Shown piece after piece: positions 15,443 to 24,459 of a stretch of DNA of 37,316 bases (its first letter is position 1; every line of letters starts with the position of its first letter). This DNA is from Acidimicrobiaceae bacterium (GTDB lineage: Bacteria; Actinomycetota; Acidimicrobiia; Acidimicrobiales; RAAP-2): contig PKXA01000112.1 in NCBI GenBank assembly GCA_003133325.1, positions 1 to 37,316 of the forward strand. Direction: 5' to 3'. The notes beneath the pieces are model-generated. The model worked only from the letters and a program-made list of their open reading frames with translations. It did no database searches and was not told the DNA's origin. The translations under genes and the position numbers were made by a program.

Positions 15443-15939
15443 TCCTCCCACCCCATCTCTTCGAGTACAAGCTTGAGCGCCTTGAGCGCATAGAACAGAC
15501 GACTGCGAACGGTACCGTCGGGGATGCCGAGCTCGTCAGCCACGCTTCGGCTGGGGCGTCCCCGGTAATAGATCTCCACGAGGACATGGCGGTGTTCGTC
15601 ACGTAGGCGGCGGATCGCCTCTTCGACCTGCCACGCCTGCATGGTGCTCTCTATGGCGTCCTCGGCCTCTGCCTTGTCGGGAGGCAATGGCTCAGTTCTT
15701 CTGGTGGCCCTGGCCCTGGCCAGGTCGATGACCAGGCGTCGTTCGATGGCAAACAGCCAGGTACGCATGGATCCAAGCGATGGATCGAACCGTTCCCGGT
15801 ATCGCCATGCCCGCACGAACGTCTCTTGTGCGGCCTCCTCTGCCAGCTGCGGGTCACCCAAGGCCCGGCGGGCGAAACCCACCAACTCGCCACTGTGGGC
15901 GAGGAATGCACGCCGCAGTCCAAACTCGTCGGTGGCCAT
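15439..15939 (-). CDS. ECF-family RNA polymerase sigma factor
   Basis: 166-aa sigma-70 factor with only regions 2 and 4. Region 2 runs from FLAHSGELVGFARRALGD through AEEAAQETFVRAWR to MRTWLFAIERRLVIDLAR. Region 4 is LRDEHRHVLVEIYYRG followed by SRSVADELGIPDGTVRSRL, the recognition helix-turn-helix. ATG 15939 gives a canonical N-terminus; upstream in-frame codons up to 16197 are not sigma-like. It lies downstream of a lipoprotein gene (186-bp gap) and is coupled to its anti-sigma factor. Autoregulation is usual for such sets, but I could not identify its promoter motif with confidence. Confidence 0.9.
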   Translation of the reverse strand: MATDEFGLRRAFLAHSGELVGFARRALGDPQLAEEAAQETFVRAWRYRERFDPSLGSMRTWLFAIERRLVIDLARARATRRTEPLPPDKAEAEDAIESTMQAWQVEEAIRRLRDEHRHVLVEIYYRGRPSRSVADELGIPDGTVRSRLFYALKALKLVLEEMGWEE

Positions 15940-16124
15940 ATCTGTCGGCCCCGACCGACGGGGCTCCTCGCCACAGACGGTATCCCGAGTCACCGTGGAC
16001 AGTTCAGTGATCGGATGGTGGAGATCCCGGGTGACACACGATCCGCTCACCTCTCGCTCACCGATTTTCCCCCGTTTCGGCTGCTGGCGCTCCATCGAGC
16101 GGCCGATTCCTCGCCGGGTCCGAG

Positions 16125-16691
16125 CTAGTAGGCACTGCCGGATCCCTGTGGCGCGGAGGTCGTAGTCGGGGCAGTCGGGGCCTTCAGCACGTACCACTGG
16201 CCACCGAGACCCTGGCCGGTGGCGTCCGTCCGACTGGTATCACCGACGTACCGGTAGAGCGGCATTCCCATGTAAGTGACCTGAAGTGAGCCATCGGCCC
16301 GTTTGGTGGTGCCCAGATCGGTCACGCCCGGACCGGCCACCGGCTTGGTGACCCCTGCCGGCAGGGTGAGAGGTGGCCAGGTGGTAGCGCATCCGCCGGT
16401 GCAGACGGAGACCCCGGGAGTATCCGGGGTATATCGATACAGGGTGGTGCCCTGGGCGTCTGACAACACAGCCCCCACCGTGCCCTTCGACGCCACCGTT
16501 ACCGTCGGGGTGCCACCCGAGCCACCCGAGCGACCCGAGGCAGCCGTCGAAGCAGGCGTGGTCGAGGTACCCGAGGTACAGCCGGCCGCGGCGGCCAGCG
16601 CCCCGAGTGCGGCAATGGCGATGAGTTTGTGAGTGCCCGACATGCTTCGGCGCGGGTTGGGTGAGATGGGGTGGGTTGAGTTGGAAGCCAT
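16125..16691 (-). CDS. secreted-repeat lipoprotein (COG4315-like)
   Basis: 188-aa exported lipoprotein. The signal peptide is basic then hydrophobic (KLIAIAALGALAAAAGC), with lipobox cysteine at residue 38. A Gly/Ser/Thr-rich linker precedes two copies of the secreted-repeat motif: LSDAQGTTLYRYTPDTPG with CTGGCATTWPPL, and MGMPLYRYVGDT with GQGLGGQWYVL. The protein probably sits on the outer face of the membrane; its role is unknown. ATG 16691 has an upstream GGAAAGGGG; ATG 16643 would also give a complete signal peptide. It is divergent from alanine dehydrogenase and upstream of the sigma/anti-sigma pair, so it may be part of that regulon (inference). Confidence 0.85.
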   Translation of the reverse strand: MASNSTHPISPNPRRSMSGTHKLIAIAALGALAAAAGCTSGTSTTPASTAASGRSGGSGGTPTVTVASKGTVGAVLSDAQGTTLYRYTPDTPGVSVCTGGCATTWPPLTLPAGVTKPVAGPGVTDLGTTKRADGSLQVTYMGMPLYRYVGDTSRTDATGQGLGGQWYVLKAPTAPTTTSAPQGSGSAY

Positions 16692-16824
16692 CGATGGCGC
16701 CCCTTTCCGAGTTCGTACCCAGGGATACGGATGGGGCATGCCATCTGTTCACGAGGATGTGATCACCCTCCCCGTACCCGCGCTCCATCTCGACGAATGC
16801 CACAATGAACCCGGAGGCGTCGCC

Positions 16825-17943
16825 ATGATCGTCGGAGTACCCGCAGAGTTGAAGAACGGTGAGTCCAGGGTGGCGATCACTCCGGCCGGGGTCAGGGAGC
16901 TCACCTCCGCCGGCCACACCGTTCTCATGCAGTCCGGGGCCGGGATCGGCTCATCCATCCGGGACGCCGAGTTCGTGGCCACCGGCGCATCGGTGCTGGC
17001 CGATGCCCACGACGTCTGGTCGCGCGCCGACATGGTGTTGAAGGTGAAGGAACCGGTCCCCGACGAGTATCCGCTTCTCGGTCTGAAGCGCAATCAGGTT
17101 CTCTTCACCTACCTCCACCTGGCCGCCTCGCGGGCTTGCACCGAAGCACTGATGGCCGGAGGAACGACCGCCATCGCCTACGAGACAGTGCGGCTTCCCG
17201 ACGGATCTCTTCCCCTGCTCACCCCCATGAGTGAAGTGGCCGGGCGGATGGCACCGCTGATGGGGGCCCATCATCTGATGAGTCCCGCCGGTGGCCGCGG
17301 GGTGCTGGTCTGTGGCATCCCCGGCGTGCGGTCGGCGAAGGTAGTGATCCTCGGGGCCGGCGTGGCCGGGATGGCGGCGGCAACCATGGCCGTCGGGATG
17401 CATTCGGACGTCTACATCCTCGACCGGAACCTCGAGCGTCTCCGCCAGGTCGATCACCACTTCCGGGGCGCACTGGAGACAGTGGCATCGAGCGCCCATG
17501 CCATCGACGAGACGTGCGTGGATGCCGACATCGTGATCGGCGCCGTCCTGATAGTCGGAGCCAAGACGCCGAAGCTGGTGTCCGACTATCTGGTGGCACG
17601 GATGCGTCCGGGGTCGGTGCTGGTCGACATCTCGGTGGACCAGGGAGGGTGCTTCGAATCGACCCGACCGACCACCCATTCCGATCCGACCTTCGAAGTC
17701 AACGGGTCCCTCTTCTATTGCGTATCCAATATGCCCGGGGCCGTGCCCCACTCGTCGACCCACGCGATGGTCAATGCCACCCTGCCCTACGTGCTCTCCA
17801 TCGCCGACCTCGGATGGAAGGACGCGGTGCGGGCCGATCCGGCCTTGGCGGAAGGAGTAAACGTGGTCGGGGGGAAGATCGTGTGCGAGCCGGTGGCCAC
17901 GGCCCACGGTATGGGGTGGTCGACTCTCGACGCCGTCCTCTGA
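16825..17943 (+). CDS. ald: alanine dehydrogenase
   Basis: NAD-dependent enzyme that interconverts L-alanine with pyruvate and ammonia. The 372-aa chain matches the M. tuberculosis enzyme almost throughout: VGVPAELKNGESRVAITPAG, the substrate-binding Lys75 in LKVKEP, catalytic His98 in YLHLAASRACT, GGRGVL, the NAD-binding loop VILGAGVAGMAA, and the catalytic Asp in DISVDQGGCFE. ATG 16825 follows GGAGG at 16812-16816. It is divergently arranged with the lipoprotein gene, and about 50 bp separate its stop from the CsoR start. I see no functional link to the copper operon beyond adjacency. Confidence 0.95.
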   Translation: MIVGVPAELKNGESRVAITPAGVRELTSAGHTVLMQSGAGIGSSIRDAEFVATGASVLADAHDVWSRADMVLKVKEPVPDEYPLLGLKRNQVLFTYLHLAASRACTEALMAGGTTAIAYETVRLPDGSLPLLTPMSEVAGRMAPLMGAHHLMSPAGGRGVLVCGIPGVRSAKVVILGAGVAGMAAATMAVGMHSDVYILDRNLERLRQVDHHFRGALETVASSAHAIDETCVDADIVIGAVLIVGAKTPKLVSDYLVARMRPGSVLVDISVDQGGCFESTRPTTHSDPTFEVNGSLFYCVSNMPGAVPHSSTHAMVNATLPYVLSIADLGWKDAVRADPALAEGVNVVGGKIVCEPVATAHGMGWSTLDAVL

Positions 17944-17950
17944 GGCAACC

Positions 17951-17969
17951 GATACCCTCGGGGGGTATC
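17951..17969. promoter_or_regulatory. CsoR-type operator
   Basis: Perfect inverted repeat GATACCC-TCGGG-GGGTATC, 28 bp upstream of the csoR start. It has the C/G-run pseudo-palindrome layout of CsoR-family operators, so it probably mediates metal-responsive autoregulation of the csoR-permease operon. Confidence 0.75.
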
Positions 17970-17996
17970 ATGTGAGCCTGTCATCGAGGAGGGGCC

Positions 17997-18281
17997 ATGC
18001 CACCGGGATACGTCGACCATAAAGAAGCTATCCAGAAGCGCCTCCGCCGGGTAGAGGGCCAGGTACGCGGCATCCAACGCATGGTCGACGAGGATCGGTA
18101 CTGCATCAATGTGCTGGAGCAGGTCTCGGCCGCGACCCGGGCACTCCAGTCGGTCGCCCTCGAGCTTCTCGACGACCACCTGGCCCACTGTGTGACCGAC
18201 GCGGTGATCGAAGGGGGTGACGTCGCTACCGCCAAGTTGCACGAGGCCTCCGCCGCCATCGGCCGGCTGGTGCGGTCATGA
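17997..18281 (+). CDS. csoR: CsoR-family metal-sensing transcriptional repressor
   Basis: 94-aa all-helical DNA-binding repressor. It carries the Cu(I)-sensing triad at C36, H61 and C65 (RYCINVLEQV and DDHLAHCV), the same positions and spacing as the copper sensor of M. tuberculosis. The N-terminal KEAIQKRLRRVEGQVRGIQR basic helix is the DNA-binding surface. Copper binding releases the operator in this family. ATG 17997 follows GAGGAGGGG. The gene overlaps the permease start by ATGA (18278-18281), so the two are translationally coupled and the permease is the likely regulated transporter. Family sure; copper rather than another thiophilic metal is inferred from the triad. Confidence 0.9.
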   Translation: MPPGYVDHKEAIQKRLRRVEGQVRGIQRMVDEDRYCINVLEQVSAATRALQSVALELLDDHLAHCVTDAVIEGGDVATAKLHEASAAIGRLVRS

Positions 18282-19750
18282 CCGGCCTGTTGTCGGGGAC
18301 GGTGCTGGTCGATGGCGGGCGCAGCTTGCGGGAGGGATTCTTCATGTTTTGGGAGACCCTGTGGCCCCTGATCCTCGGATTCGGACTGTCCGGTGCGGTG
18401 CAGGCATTTGTCAGCCGCGACTCCATGCAACGCAAGCTCGGGAATCACCGTCCCGCCGCCATCGCCCGTGCGTCGGGCTACGGAATGATCTCGTCGTCGT
18501 GCTCGTATGCCGCGTCCGCCATGTCCAAATCCCTCTTCGTGAAGGGGGCGGACTTCGTGTCGGCCTCGGTCTTCATGTTTGCCTCCACCAACCTGGTGGT
18601 GGAACTGGGCATTGTGCTGGCGGTCCTCATGGGTTGGCAGTTCGCCCTCAGTGAATTTGTGGGGGGCGCCATCATGATCGTGCTTCTGGCCCTGCTCGGT
18701 GGGCTCTACCTGCGGGGACGGTTGGTGGTACAGGCCCGTGAGCGACTCACCGATGCCGATCTCCGCCCCAGACACGCCTCAACCGGGGACGATGCGCGGC
18801 AACACCAACCATGGAAGAGGCGTCTCCGGTCCAAAGCCGGATGGTCGGACGCCGCCGCCTACACGATGTCCGGTCTGACGATGATCCGAAAAGAGTTGGC
18901 CATCGGGTATCTGGTGGCGGGTTTCCTCGCCACCCTGGTGCCGGTCCACATGTGGAACGCGGTGTTCCTCCACGGCCGTGGATTCTGGACCAGCCTCGAA
19001 AACGTCGTGGTGGGACCGTTCATCGCCATGATCAGCTTCGTCTGCTCGGTCGGCAACGTGCCGTTGGCCGCCGCCCTCTGGCACGGAGGCATCTCGTTCG
19101 GAGGCGTGGTCTCGTTCATCTTCGCCGACCTCATCGCTCTCCCTCTTCTCTTCATCTATCGGCGCTATTACGGCACCCGGCTCACGCTCCGCATGGTTGC
19201 CACCTTCTGGACGGTGATGTCCATCGCCGGGCTCGTCACCCAAGGCATCTTCGGGATCAGCGGGCTGGTCCCGACCACCCGACCGGCCCAGATCAGTCCG
19301 TCCCACTTCGAGTGGAACTACACCACCTACCTCAACATCATCTTTCTGGTGCTTTTTTCCGTTCTGTACTGGGCGTATCGTCACCGCGACCACCTGGGAG
19401 GAGTCCGGGGGTATGCCCTCGATCCGGTCTGCGGCATGCAGGTGGAGACCGCTCGCGCCCCGGCCACAGCTGTGCTTGGGGGCGAGCGAATCTGGTTCTG
19501 CTCGGATCGGTGTCTGGTCCGGTTCGAGGCCGACCCCGTGCACCCATCGCCCGGGGAGCCCCAACCAGCGAGAGTGAGCCGGGGCCGGCATGGGCGCAGG
19601 TCCATCTGGGCCACGAGCCCGACTGACCCGAGCGTGGCCTTTGGTCCGCCCGGAAGTTTGGGCTCAGCTCATCGACCCCATAACCTGTGGAAAGGGCCCG
19701 TCATCACCGGTCGGCCCGTGCGACAATCTGGGGGGTTCGCGTGGCTTTGA
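18278..19750 (+). CDS. DUF318/COG0701 permease fused to a C-terminal YHS domain
   Basis: 490-aa membrane protein. Residues about 25-365 form the permease: several hydrophobic helices and two conserved cysteine motifs, SSSCSYAASAMSKS (C75) and FVCSVGNVPLAAALW (C256), characteristic of COG0701 permeases, a group that includes ArsP-like exporters. At about 382-420 a YHS domain follows (LDPVCGM, with C385, C408 and C412), a short metal-binding unit also found on copper ATPases. The last about 70 residues are low-complexity and may be a read-on tail. Coupled to csoR by an ATGA overlap and ending inside the next gene (10-bp overlap). A role in copper or other thiophilic-metal export or detoxification is inferred from regulator and YHS. 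Confidence 0.8.
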   Translation: MTGLLSGTVLVDGGRSLREGFFMFWETLWPLILGFGLSGAVQAFVSRDSMQRKLGNHRPAAIARASGYGMISSSCSYAASAMSKSLFVKGADFVSASVFMFASTNLVVELGIVLAVLMGWQFALSEFVGGAIMIVLLALLGGLYLRGRLVVQARERLTDADLRPRHASTGDDARQHQPWKRRLRSKAGWSDAAAYTMSGLTMIRKELAIGYLVAGFLATLVPVHMWNAVFLHGRGFWTSLENVVVGPFIAMISFVCSVGNVPLAAALWHGGISFGGVVSFIFADLIALPLLFIYRRYYGTRLTLRMVATFWTVMSIAGLVTQGIFGISGLVPTTRPAQISPSHFEWNYTTYLNIIFLVLFSVLYWAYRHRDHLGGVRGYALDPVCGMQVETARAPATAVLGGERIWFCSDRCLVRFEADPVHPSPGEPQPARVSRGRHGRRSIWATSPTDPSVAFGPPGSLGSAHRPHNLWKGPVITGRPVRQSGGFAWL

Positions 19751-21408
19751 ACATCGGCCTGAGGCGAATGCAACGTGCTGTCAGGGCGGCCCGGCAAGCC
19801 GGTCGTCACGCACCCTCGGTGATCGTGGTGGGTGCAGGCATGTCCGGCCTGGGTACCGGGATACAACTGGCGCGTGCCGGTGTCACCGACTTCACCATCG
19901 TCGAACAGTCCGATGGGGTGGGCGGAACCTGGCGTGACAACACCTACCCGGGGAGCGGGTGCGATGTCCCCTCCCACCTCTACTCATTCTCCTTCGCATC
20001 GAAGACCGACTGGAGTCGGCGTTTCGCCGAACAGCCCGAAATCCTGACCTACGCCGAACAGTGCGTGGAACGATACGGGCTGGCGCCCCACCTTCGTCTG
20101 GGCACCACCGTCAACGATGCCTGCTTCGACGAGGCGTCCGGTACCTGGAAGGTGTCGGTTACGTCGGCCCAGGGAGGGTCCGAGGTACTGGACGCTGACG
20201 CCGTCGTCTTCGCCTGTGGGCAACTCAACCGCCCCGCCATCCCCGACCTGCCCGGACTCGACAGCTTTGGCGGGCCTACCTGGCACTCGGCCCGGTGGGA
20301 TCATGGGGTCGACCTCAAGGGCAAGCGGGTGGCGGTGGTCGGGAGTGGAGCCAGCGCCATCCAGTTCGTCCCACCGGTGGCGGCTGAGGCCGGGCAGCTT
20401 TCCATCTTCCAACGCAGCTCCAACTATGTACTGCCCAAACCTGACCGCGTCTATGGCCGGCGGGAGCGCTGGCTGCTCTCCCATGTCCGTGCCTACGAGT
20501 TGGCCTACCGGTGGCGGATCTACTGGTCGCTCGAGACCAAGTGGCTGGCGTTCCGGAAGGACAGCTGGGCCGGCCGGTTCCTCGGGAAGATGATCACCAA
20601 GGGCATACGTGCCGAGGTGGTCTCGGAACGGATGCCCGAAGAGTCGGTGGTCCCCGACTACCCGGTCGGGTGCAAGCGCCTCCTCATCTCCAACGACTGG
20701 TACCCGGCCATTCTCCGTCCGACGGTGGAGGTGGTCAACGAGCCCATCGATCACGTGGAGACCGATGCGGTGGTGACCGCCGACGGGAAGAGGCGACCGG
20801 CCGATGTGCTGATCTTCGGGACCGGATTCCACACCACCGACTTCCTGTCCAGTATTCCCATCACCGGCCGGAATGGCCGCACATTGGCGTCCGCTTGGGA
20901 AGACGGTGCCCGGGCCTATCTGGGGATCACCGTTTCCGGATTTCCCAACTGTTTTCTGCTCTACGGTCCCAATACCAACCTCGGGCACAACTCGATCCTC
21001 TTCATGGTGGAGCGTCAGCTCAACGTGGTGCTGCAGGCCCTCGCCCTCCACACCGAGGCGCGTTGTGCCGATGGGGTGGCCGCCGATGGGGTGAGCGCCA
21101 TCGAGGTGACCGCCGACGCCTATGACCGCGACGATGCCCGCATCCAGCGGCTGATGGCCGGCACCACCTGGGTCAACGGCTGCCGGAGTTGGTACAAGAC
21201 GGCATCGGGGCGGGTGACCAACAATTGGCCGACCTGGACGGTGCGCTACTGGCTCGACACCTTGCGATTGCGACCCGGCGACATGAAAGTGACGACCACC
21301 CTCCCGGTGGCCCCGGTGGCGGCATGCGACATGGGGGAGACATCCCCTTCCGCATCGGAAGCGCTCCCGGTGGCCGGGCCGGTATCGGCCCACCCCATCG
21401 CAACCTGA
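19741..21408 (+). CDS. flavin-containing monooxygenase, Baeyer-Villiger type
   Basis: 555-aa FAD/NADPH monooxygenase. The FAD-binding VVGAGMSGLGTGIQLAR is at about residues 24-40. The Baeyer-Villiger fingerprint FGGPTWHSARWD (FxGxxxHxxxW) is followed by the NADPH-binding AVVGSGASAIQ. The C-terminal GTGFHTTDF and YGPNTNLGHNS segments complete the family pattern. It should insert oxygen next to a carbonyl or oxidise a heteroatom; the substrate is unknown. GTG 19741 with GGGGGGTT upstream is chosen over 19687, and it overlaps the permease stop by 10 bp, so it belongs to the same transcript. Whether its chemistry relates to metal handling is open. Confidence 0.85.
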   Translation: MALNIGLRRMQRAVRAARQAGRHAPSVIVVGAGMSGLGTGIQLARAGVTDFTIVEQSDGVGGTWRDNTYPGSGCDVPSHLYSFSFASKTDWSRRFAEQPEILTYAEQCVERYGLAPHLRLGTTVNDACFDEASGTWKVSVTSAQGGSEVLDADAVVFACGQLNRPAIPDLPGLDSFGGPTWHSARWDHGVDLKGKRVAVVGSGASAIQFVPPVAAEAGQLSIFQRSSNYVLPKPDRVYGRRERWLLSHVRAYELAYRWRIYWSLETKWLAFRKDSWAGRFLGKMITKGIRAEVVSERMPEESVVPDYPVGCKRLLISNDWYPAILRPTVEVVNEPIDHVETDAVVTADGKRRPADVLIFGTGFHTTDFLSSIPITGRNGRTLASAWEDGARAYLGITVSGFPNCFLLYGPNTNLGHNSILFMVERQLNVVLQALALHTEARCADGVAADGVSAIEVTADAYDRDDARIQRLMAGTTWVNGCRSWYKTASGRVTNNWPTWTVRYWLDTLRLRPGDMKVTTTLPVAPVAACDMGETSPSASEALPVAGPVSAHPIAT

Positions 21409-21512
21409 TCACCGGTCCGCCACCAGAGTCGGGGGCCGAGTCGTCGGGCTGGGTCGACGTTCGGTGAGCAGAATGGGTTGAGGGCTCCCGATCTGGGGTA
21501 ATCCTTGTCGTC

Positions 21513-22577
21513 GTGCCGACCGCGCTCTCCCACACCCTCGCCCAGACCTGGCCGCCATTCGTGCTCATCGCCGGCCTGCTGCTGGTGGGCATGGTGGCGG
21601 CCTCGGACCGTCTGTTCGAAGCCGCCGGCACCCTGGCCGCCCGGCTCCCCGGAGGTGGGCTTGTCCTGTTCGCCTCGTTGATGGCGTTGGTGATCGTGGT
21701 GACGGTGATCCTCAACCTCGATACCTCGGTGGTCTTCCTCACCCCGATCCTGTTGCACGCGGCCCGTCGCCGGCACCTGGGAGAGACCGCTTTTCTCTAC
21801 GGCGCGGTGTTCATGTCCAACTCGGCATCCCTTCTGCTCCCGGGGTCGAATCTGACCAATCTGTTGGTCCTCCACGGTGGCGATGTGAGTGGAGGTTCAT
21901 TCGCGGCTGGGATGGTGCCCGCCTGGGCTGCCGCGGTGGTGGTCACCATGGCGGTACTGGTGGTGTGGCGACGTGCCGATCTGAAGGCGACCACCCGTGA
22001 GGAGATCGGACCGGTGCCACCCCGGTGGGGAGCAGGCATGATCGGCGTCATCGGGGCCACCGTGATGGTCCTGGTTCTCCCCGATCCGGCTCTCTTCGTG
22101 TTCGGGCTGGGGGTTGCCGTGGTGATGGTGCAGCGAGCCACCGGGAGGCTTCCCCTGCCAGAGGCCGCCCGGGCCGCCAATCCGGTCCTCTTGGCCGGAC
22201 TGTTCACGGTGGCGGTGGCGCTGGGCGTGCTGACCCGGGTGTGGGGAGCGCCGGGACGCCTGATGGGTTCGGCCGGGACGGTCGCCTCGGCCTGGATCGC
22301 CACCGCTACCTCCTGTCTGGTCAACAACCTGCCCGCCGCGGTGCTCTTGTCATCGAACTCGCCCCTGCATCCGAGAGCACTGCTCATCGGGCTCGACCTG
22401 GGGCCAAACCTGGTGGTCACCGGGTCGCTGTCGGCCATCTTCTGGCTTCAGGTGGCGAAGCGGGAGGGAGCCAACCCGTCGGTGCGAACCTACAGCGCGG
22501 TAGGGATCGTGCTGGTTCCGCTCTCCATCATGGCTGCATTGCTCGTCTCAGGACTGGCGTCACCGGGGAACCTGTGA
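21513..22577 (+). CDS. ArsB/SLC13-like membrane transporter
   Basis: 354-aa polytopic membrane protein with about ten hydrophobic segments. ILNLDTSVVFLTPILLHAAR and SNSASLLLPGSNLTNLLVL match the paired helix-hairpin signatures of ArsB and related anion permeases; the symmetric second copy is IATATSCLVNNLPAAVLLSS and GPNLVVTGSLSAIFWL. It is shorter than typical ArsB (about 430 aa), with small inter-helix loops. Possible substrates are arsenite, dicarboxylates or Na+/H+; there is no arsenic regulator or reductase nearby. GTG 21513 is the first start in frame and has only a weak ribosome-binding site. The LCP gene follows within 40 bp. Confidence 0.75.
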   Translation: MPTALSHTLAQTWPPFVLIAGLLLVGMVAASDRLFEAAGTLAARLPGGGLVLFASLMALVIVVTVILNLDTSVVFLTPILLHAARRRHLGETAFLYGAVFMSNSASLLLPGSNLTNLLVLHGGDVSGGSFAAGMVPAWAAAVVVTMAVLVVWRRADLKATTREEIGPVPPRWGAGMIGVIGATVMVLVLPDPALFVFGLGVAVVMVQRATGRLPLPEAARAANPVLLAGLFTVAVALGVLTRVWGAPGRLMGSAGTVASAWIATATSCLVNNLPAAVLLSSNSPLHPRALLIGLDLGPNLVVTGSLSAIFWLQVAKREGANPSVRTYSAVGIVLVPLSIMAALLVSGLASPGNL

Positions 22578-22616
22578 GCGGCGACTCCCGAAGTGGTGAC
22601 TCTCTTGCTACCGTTG

Positions 22617-24404
22617 ATGGCCATGGCCAGCAGGGGTCCGGACGGGCCCGCTACCGACCCCACCCATCGGCCACGCCGTAGATCCTCTCCCAACCAGGAC
22701 GGACTGCACGCGCTCGGCTCGAGGATCGAGGGAAGTCCGAGACCCGGGACGTCACCCGGCGCCGGGAAGAACGACGTCCGCGAACCCACCTTCGATGAGA
22801 CCGGCCTGCAGAAGTTGGGTGCCGAGATCCGCGGAAAGGGAAAGCCGCCGTCACATCGGGCACCCAAGCGTCCCTACCGGAAAACCAAGCGGGTCCTGTT
22901 GACGCTGGCGATCCTCCTCGTGGTGGGGGTGGCCGGCACCGCCGGGTACGCCTTCTACCTCAACCACAAGATCCACCGGATCGATGTCAAGGGCCTCATC
23001 GACTCCCCCACCACCGGTGCTGACGCCGGCACCGAGAACATCCTGATGGTCGGGTCCACCGACCGGTGCGTGCTCACTGTCCAGAACGCCTCCTACGGCC
23101 TCTGCTCCCAGGGTGTGAACGGCGTCAACAGCGACGTGGTGATGATCCTCCATCTCGACCCGCACAAGCACTCGGTCTCGATTCTCTCCATCCCCCGTGA
23201 CCTGTTCGTCCCCAACGCCCGCACTACCGGCGCCAACAAGATCGACGCCGCCCTCTATCAGGGACCCAGCCAGTTGGTGTCAGCGATCGACCAGGACTTC
23301 GGGATACCCATCCAGCACTACGTGGTGCTCAATTTCGACACCTTCGCCAACGTGGTGAACTCGCTGGGCGGCGTCAAGATGTACTTCCCCATGCCGGTGT
23401 TCGACGCGTACTCGGGCCTCAAAGAACTCACCACCGGGTGCATTTCCCTCGACGGCATCCACGCTCTTCAGGTGGTGCGGGCCAGGCACCTCCAGTACCA
23501 GGGGCCCGGGGTCACCACCTCCAATCCGGCCTACTGGCCGTTCGAGAACTCGAGCGACCTGGCCCGGATCCGCCGCGACCACGAGTTCCTACGGGTGCTG
23601 GCCACCGCGGTGGCCAAGAACGGCCTGGCCAACCCGGTAACCGACACCCGGCTGGTGAGCGGAGTGGCGCCCCAACTCTCGGTGGACTCCAATTTCTCGT
23701 TCAGTGACATGGTCAACCTGATCCTCAATTTCCATGGCGTGAACGCCGGTTCAGCCCCCCAGTACACCCTTCCGGTGGCGGTCGACCAGAACGGCTCCTA
23801 CCTCTACAAGGGCGGTTCCTACGGTGACGTCGAGTTTCCGGCTGCCGCCCAGGATCAGCAGGTCATCAGGCAATTCCTCGGGGTCAACGCCACCACCGAC
23901 ACCATGCACGGCGGGCAACTCCCCGATCCGAGCACTGTCACCGTGTCGGTGATGAACGGATCCGGCACCTACGACCAGGCCACCACAACCTCCGACGCCC
24001 TTTCCGCCCTCGGATTCAAGATGGCCGGCGTCGGCGACTCGGCCCCGGTGGGCACCCAGTCGGAAACTGTCGTCTACTACGCCCACATGACCTCCGCCGA
24101 CGAAGCCGCCGCCCAAGCCGTGGCTTCGTCCCTTTCCGGAGCGGTGATCATGGCCGTCGACCCGACCCAAATCACCGATGGGGCCCAGGTGACCGTGGTC
24201 ACCGGTTCCCAGTTCTCGGTGAACCCGCCTGCCTCGGGCGCCACCGCCACCACCGGGGGCGGGGTCACCACCTCCACGTCGGCACCGACGACCACCAGCA
24301 CCACCTCCGCCAACTCCGGGTTCCAGGCGCCCTCGGCGGCGGTGACGCCGCTGCAGCCGTGGGACCCCCGCTCCTGTACGGCCAGTGGTGGCGAGGGCAC
24401 CTGA
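22617..24404 (+). CDS. LytR-CpsA-Psr (LCP) family protein with LytR_C domain
   Basis: Membrane-anchored glycopolymer phosphotransferase that would attach teichoic-acid-like or arabinogalactan-type polymers to peptidoglycan. A basic cytoplasmic N-terminus is followed by one transmembrane helix (about residues 93-115). The LCP catalytic domain shows NILMVGSTDR, NSDVVMILHLDP, SILSIPRDLFVP, NKIDAALYQG, and RARHLQY with the Arg-rich ARIRRDHEFL helix. A LytR_C domain follows (TVSVMNGSGTYDQATTTSDA). The tail is Thr/Ser/Gly-rich and ends with a cysteine. Start uncertain: GTG 22593, ATG 22617 and ATG 22623 are all possible, none with a good ribosome-binding site. Confidence 0.88.
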   Translation: MAMASRGPDGPATDPTHRPRRRSSPNQDGLHALGSRIEGSPRPGTSPGAGKNDVREPTFDETGLQKLGAEIRGKGKPPSHRAPKRPYRKTKRVLLTLAILLVVGVAGTAGYAFYLNHKIHRIDVKGLIDSPTTGADAGTENILMVGSTDRCVLTVQNASYGLCSQGVNGVNSDVVMILHLDPHKHSVSILSIPRDLFVPNARTTGANKIDAALYQGPSQLVSAIDQDFGIPIQHYVVLNFDTFANVVNSLGGVKMYFPMPVFDAYSGLKELTTGCISLDGIHALQVVRARHLQYQGPGVTTSNPAYWPFENSSDLARIRRDHEFLRVLATAVAKNGLANPVTDTRLVSGVAPQLSVDSNFSFSDMVNLILNFHGVNAGSAPQYTLPVAVDQNGSYLYKGGSYGDVEFPAAAQDQQVIRQFLGVNATTDTMHGGQLPDPSTVTVSVMNGSGTYDQATTTSDALSALGFKMAGVGDSAPVGTQSETVVYYAHMTSADEAAAQAVASSLSGAVIMAVDPTQITDGAQVTVVTGSQFSVNPPASGATATTGGGVTTSTSAPTTTSTTSANSGFQAPSAAVTPLQPWDPRSCTASGGEGT

Positions 24405-24459
24405 CCCCGATGTCGGCGCCATCGCCACCGCACGCCCATCCTGAAGGTTCGAACCGGAG

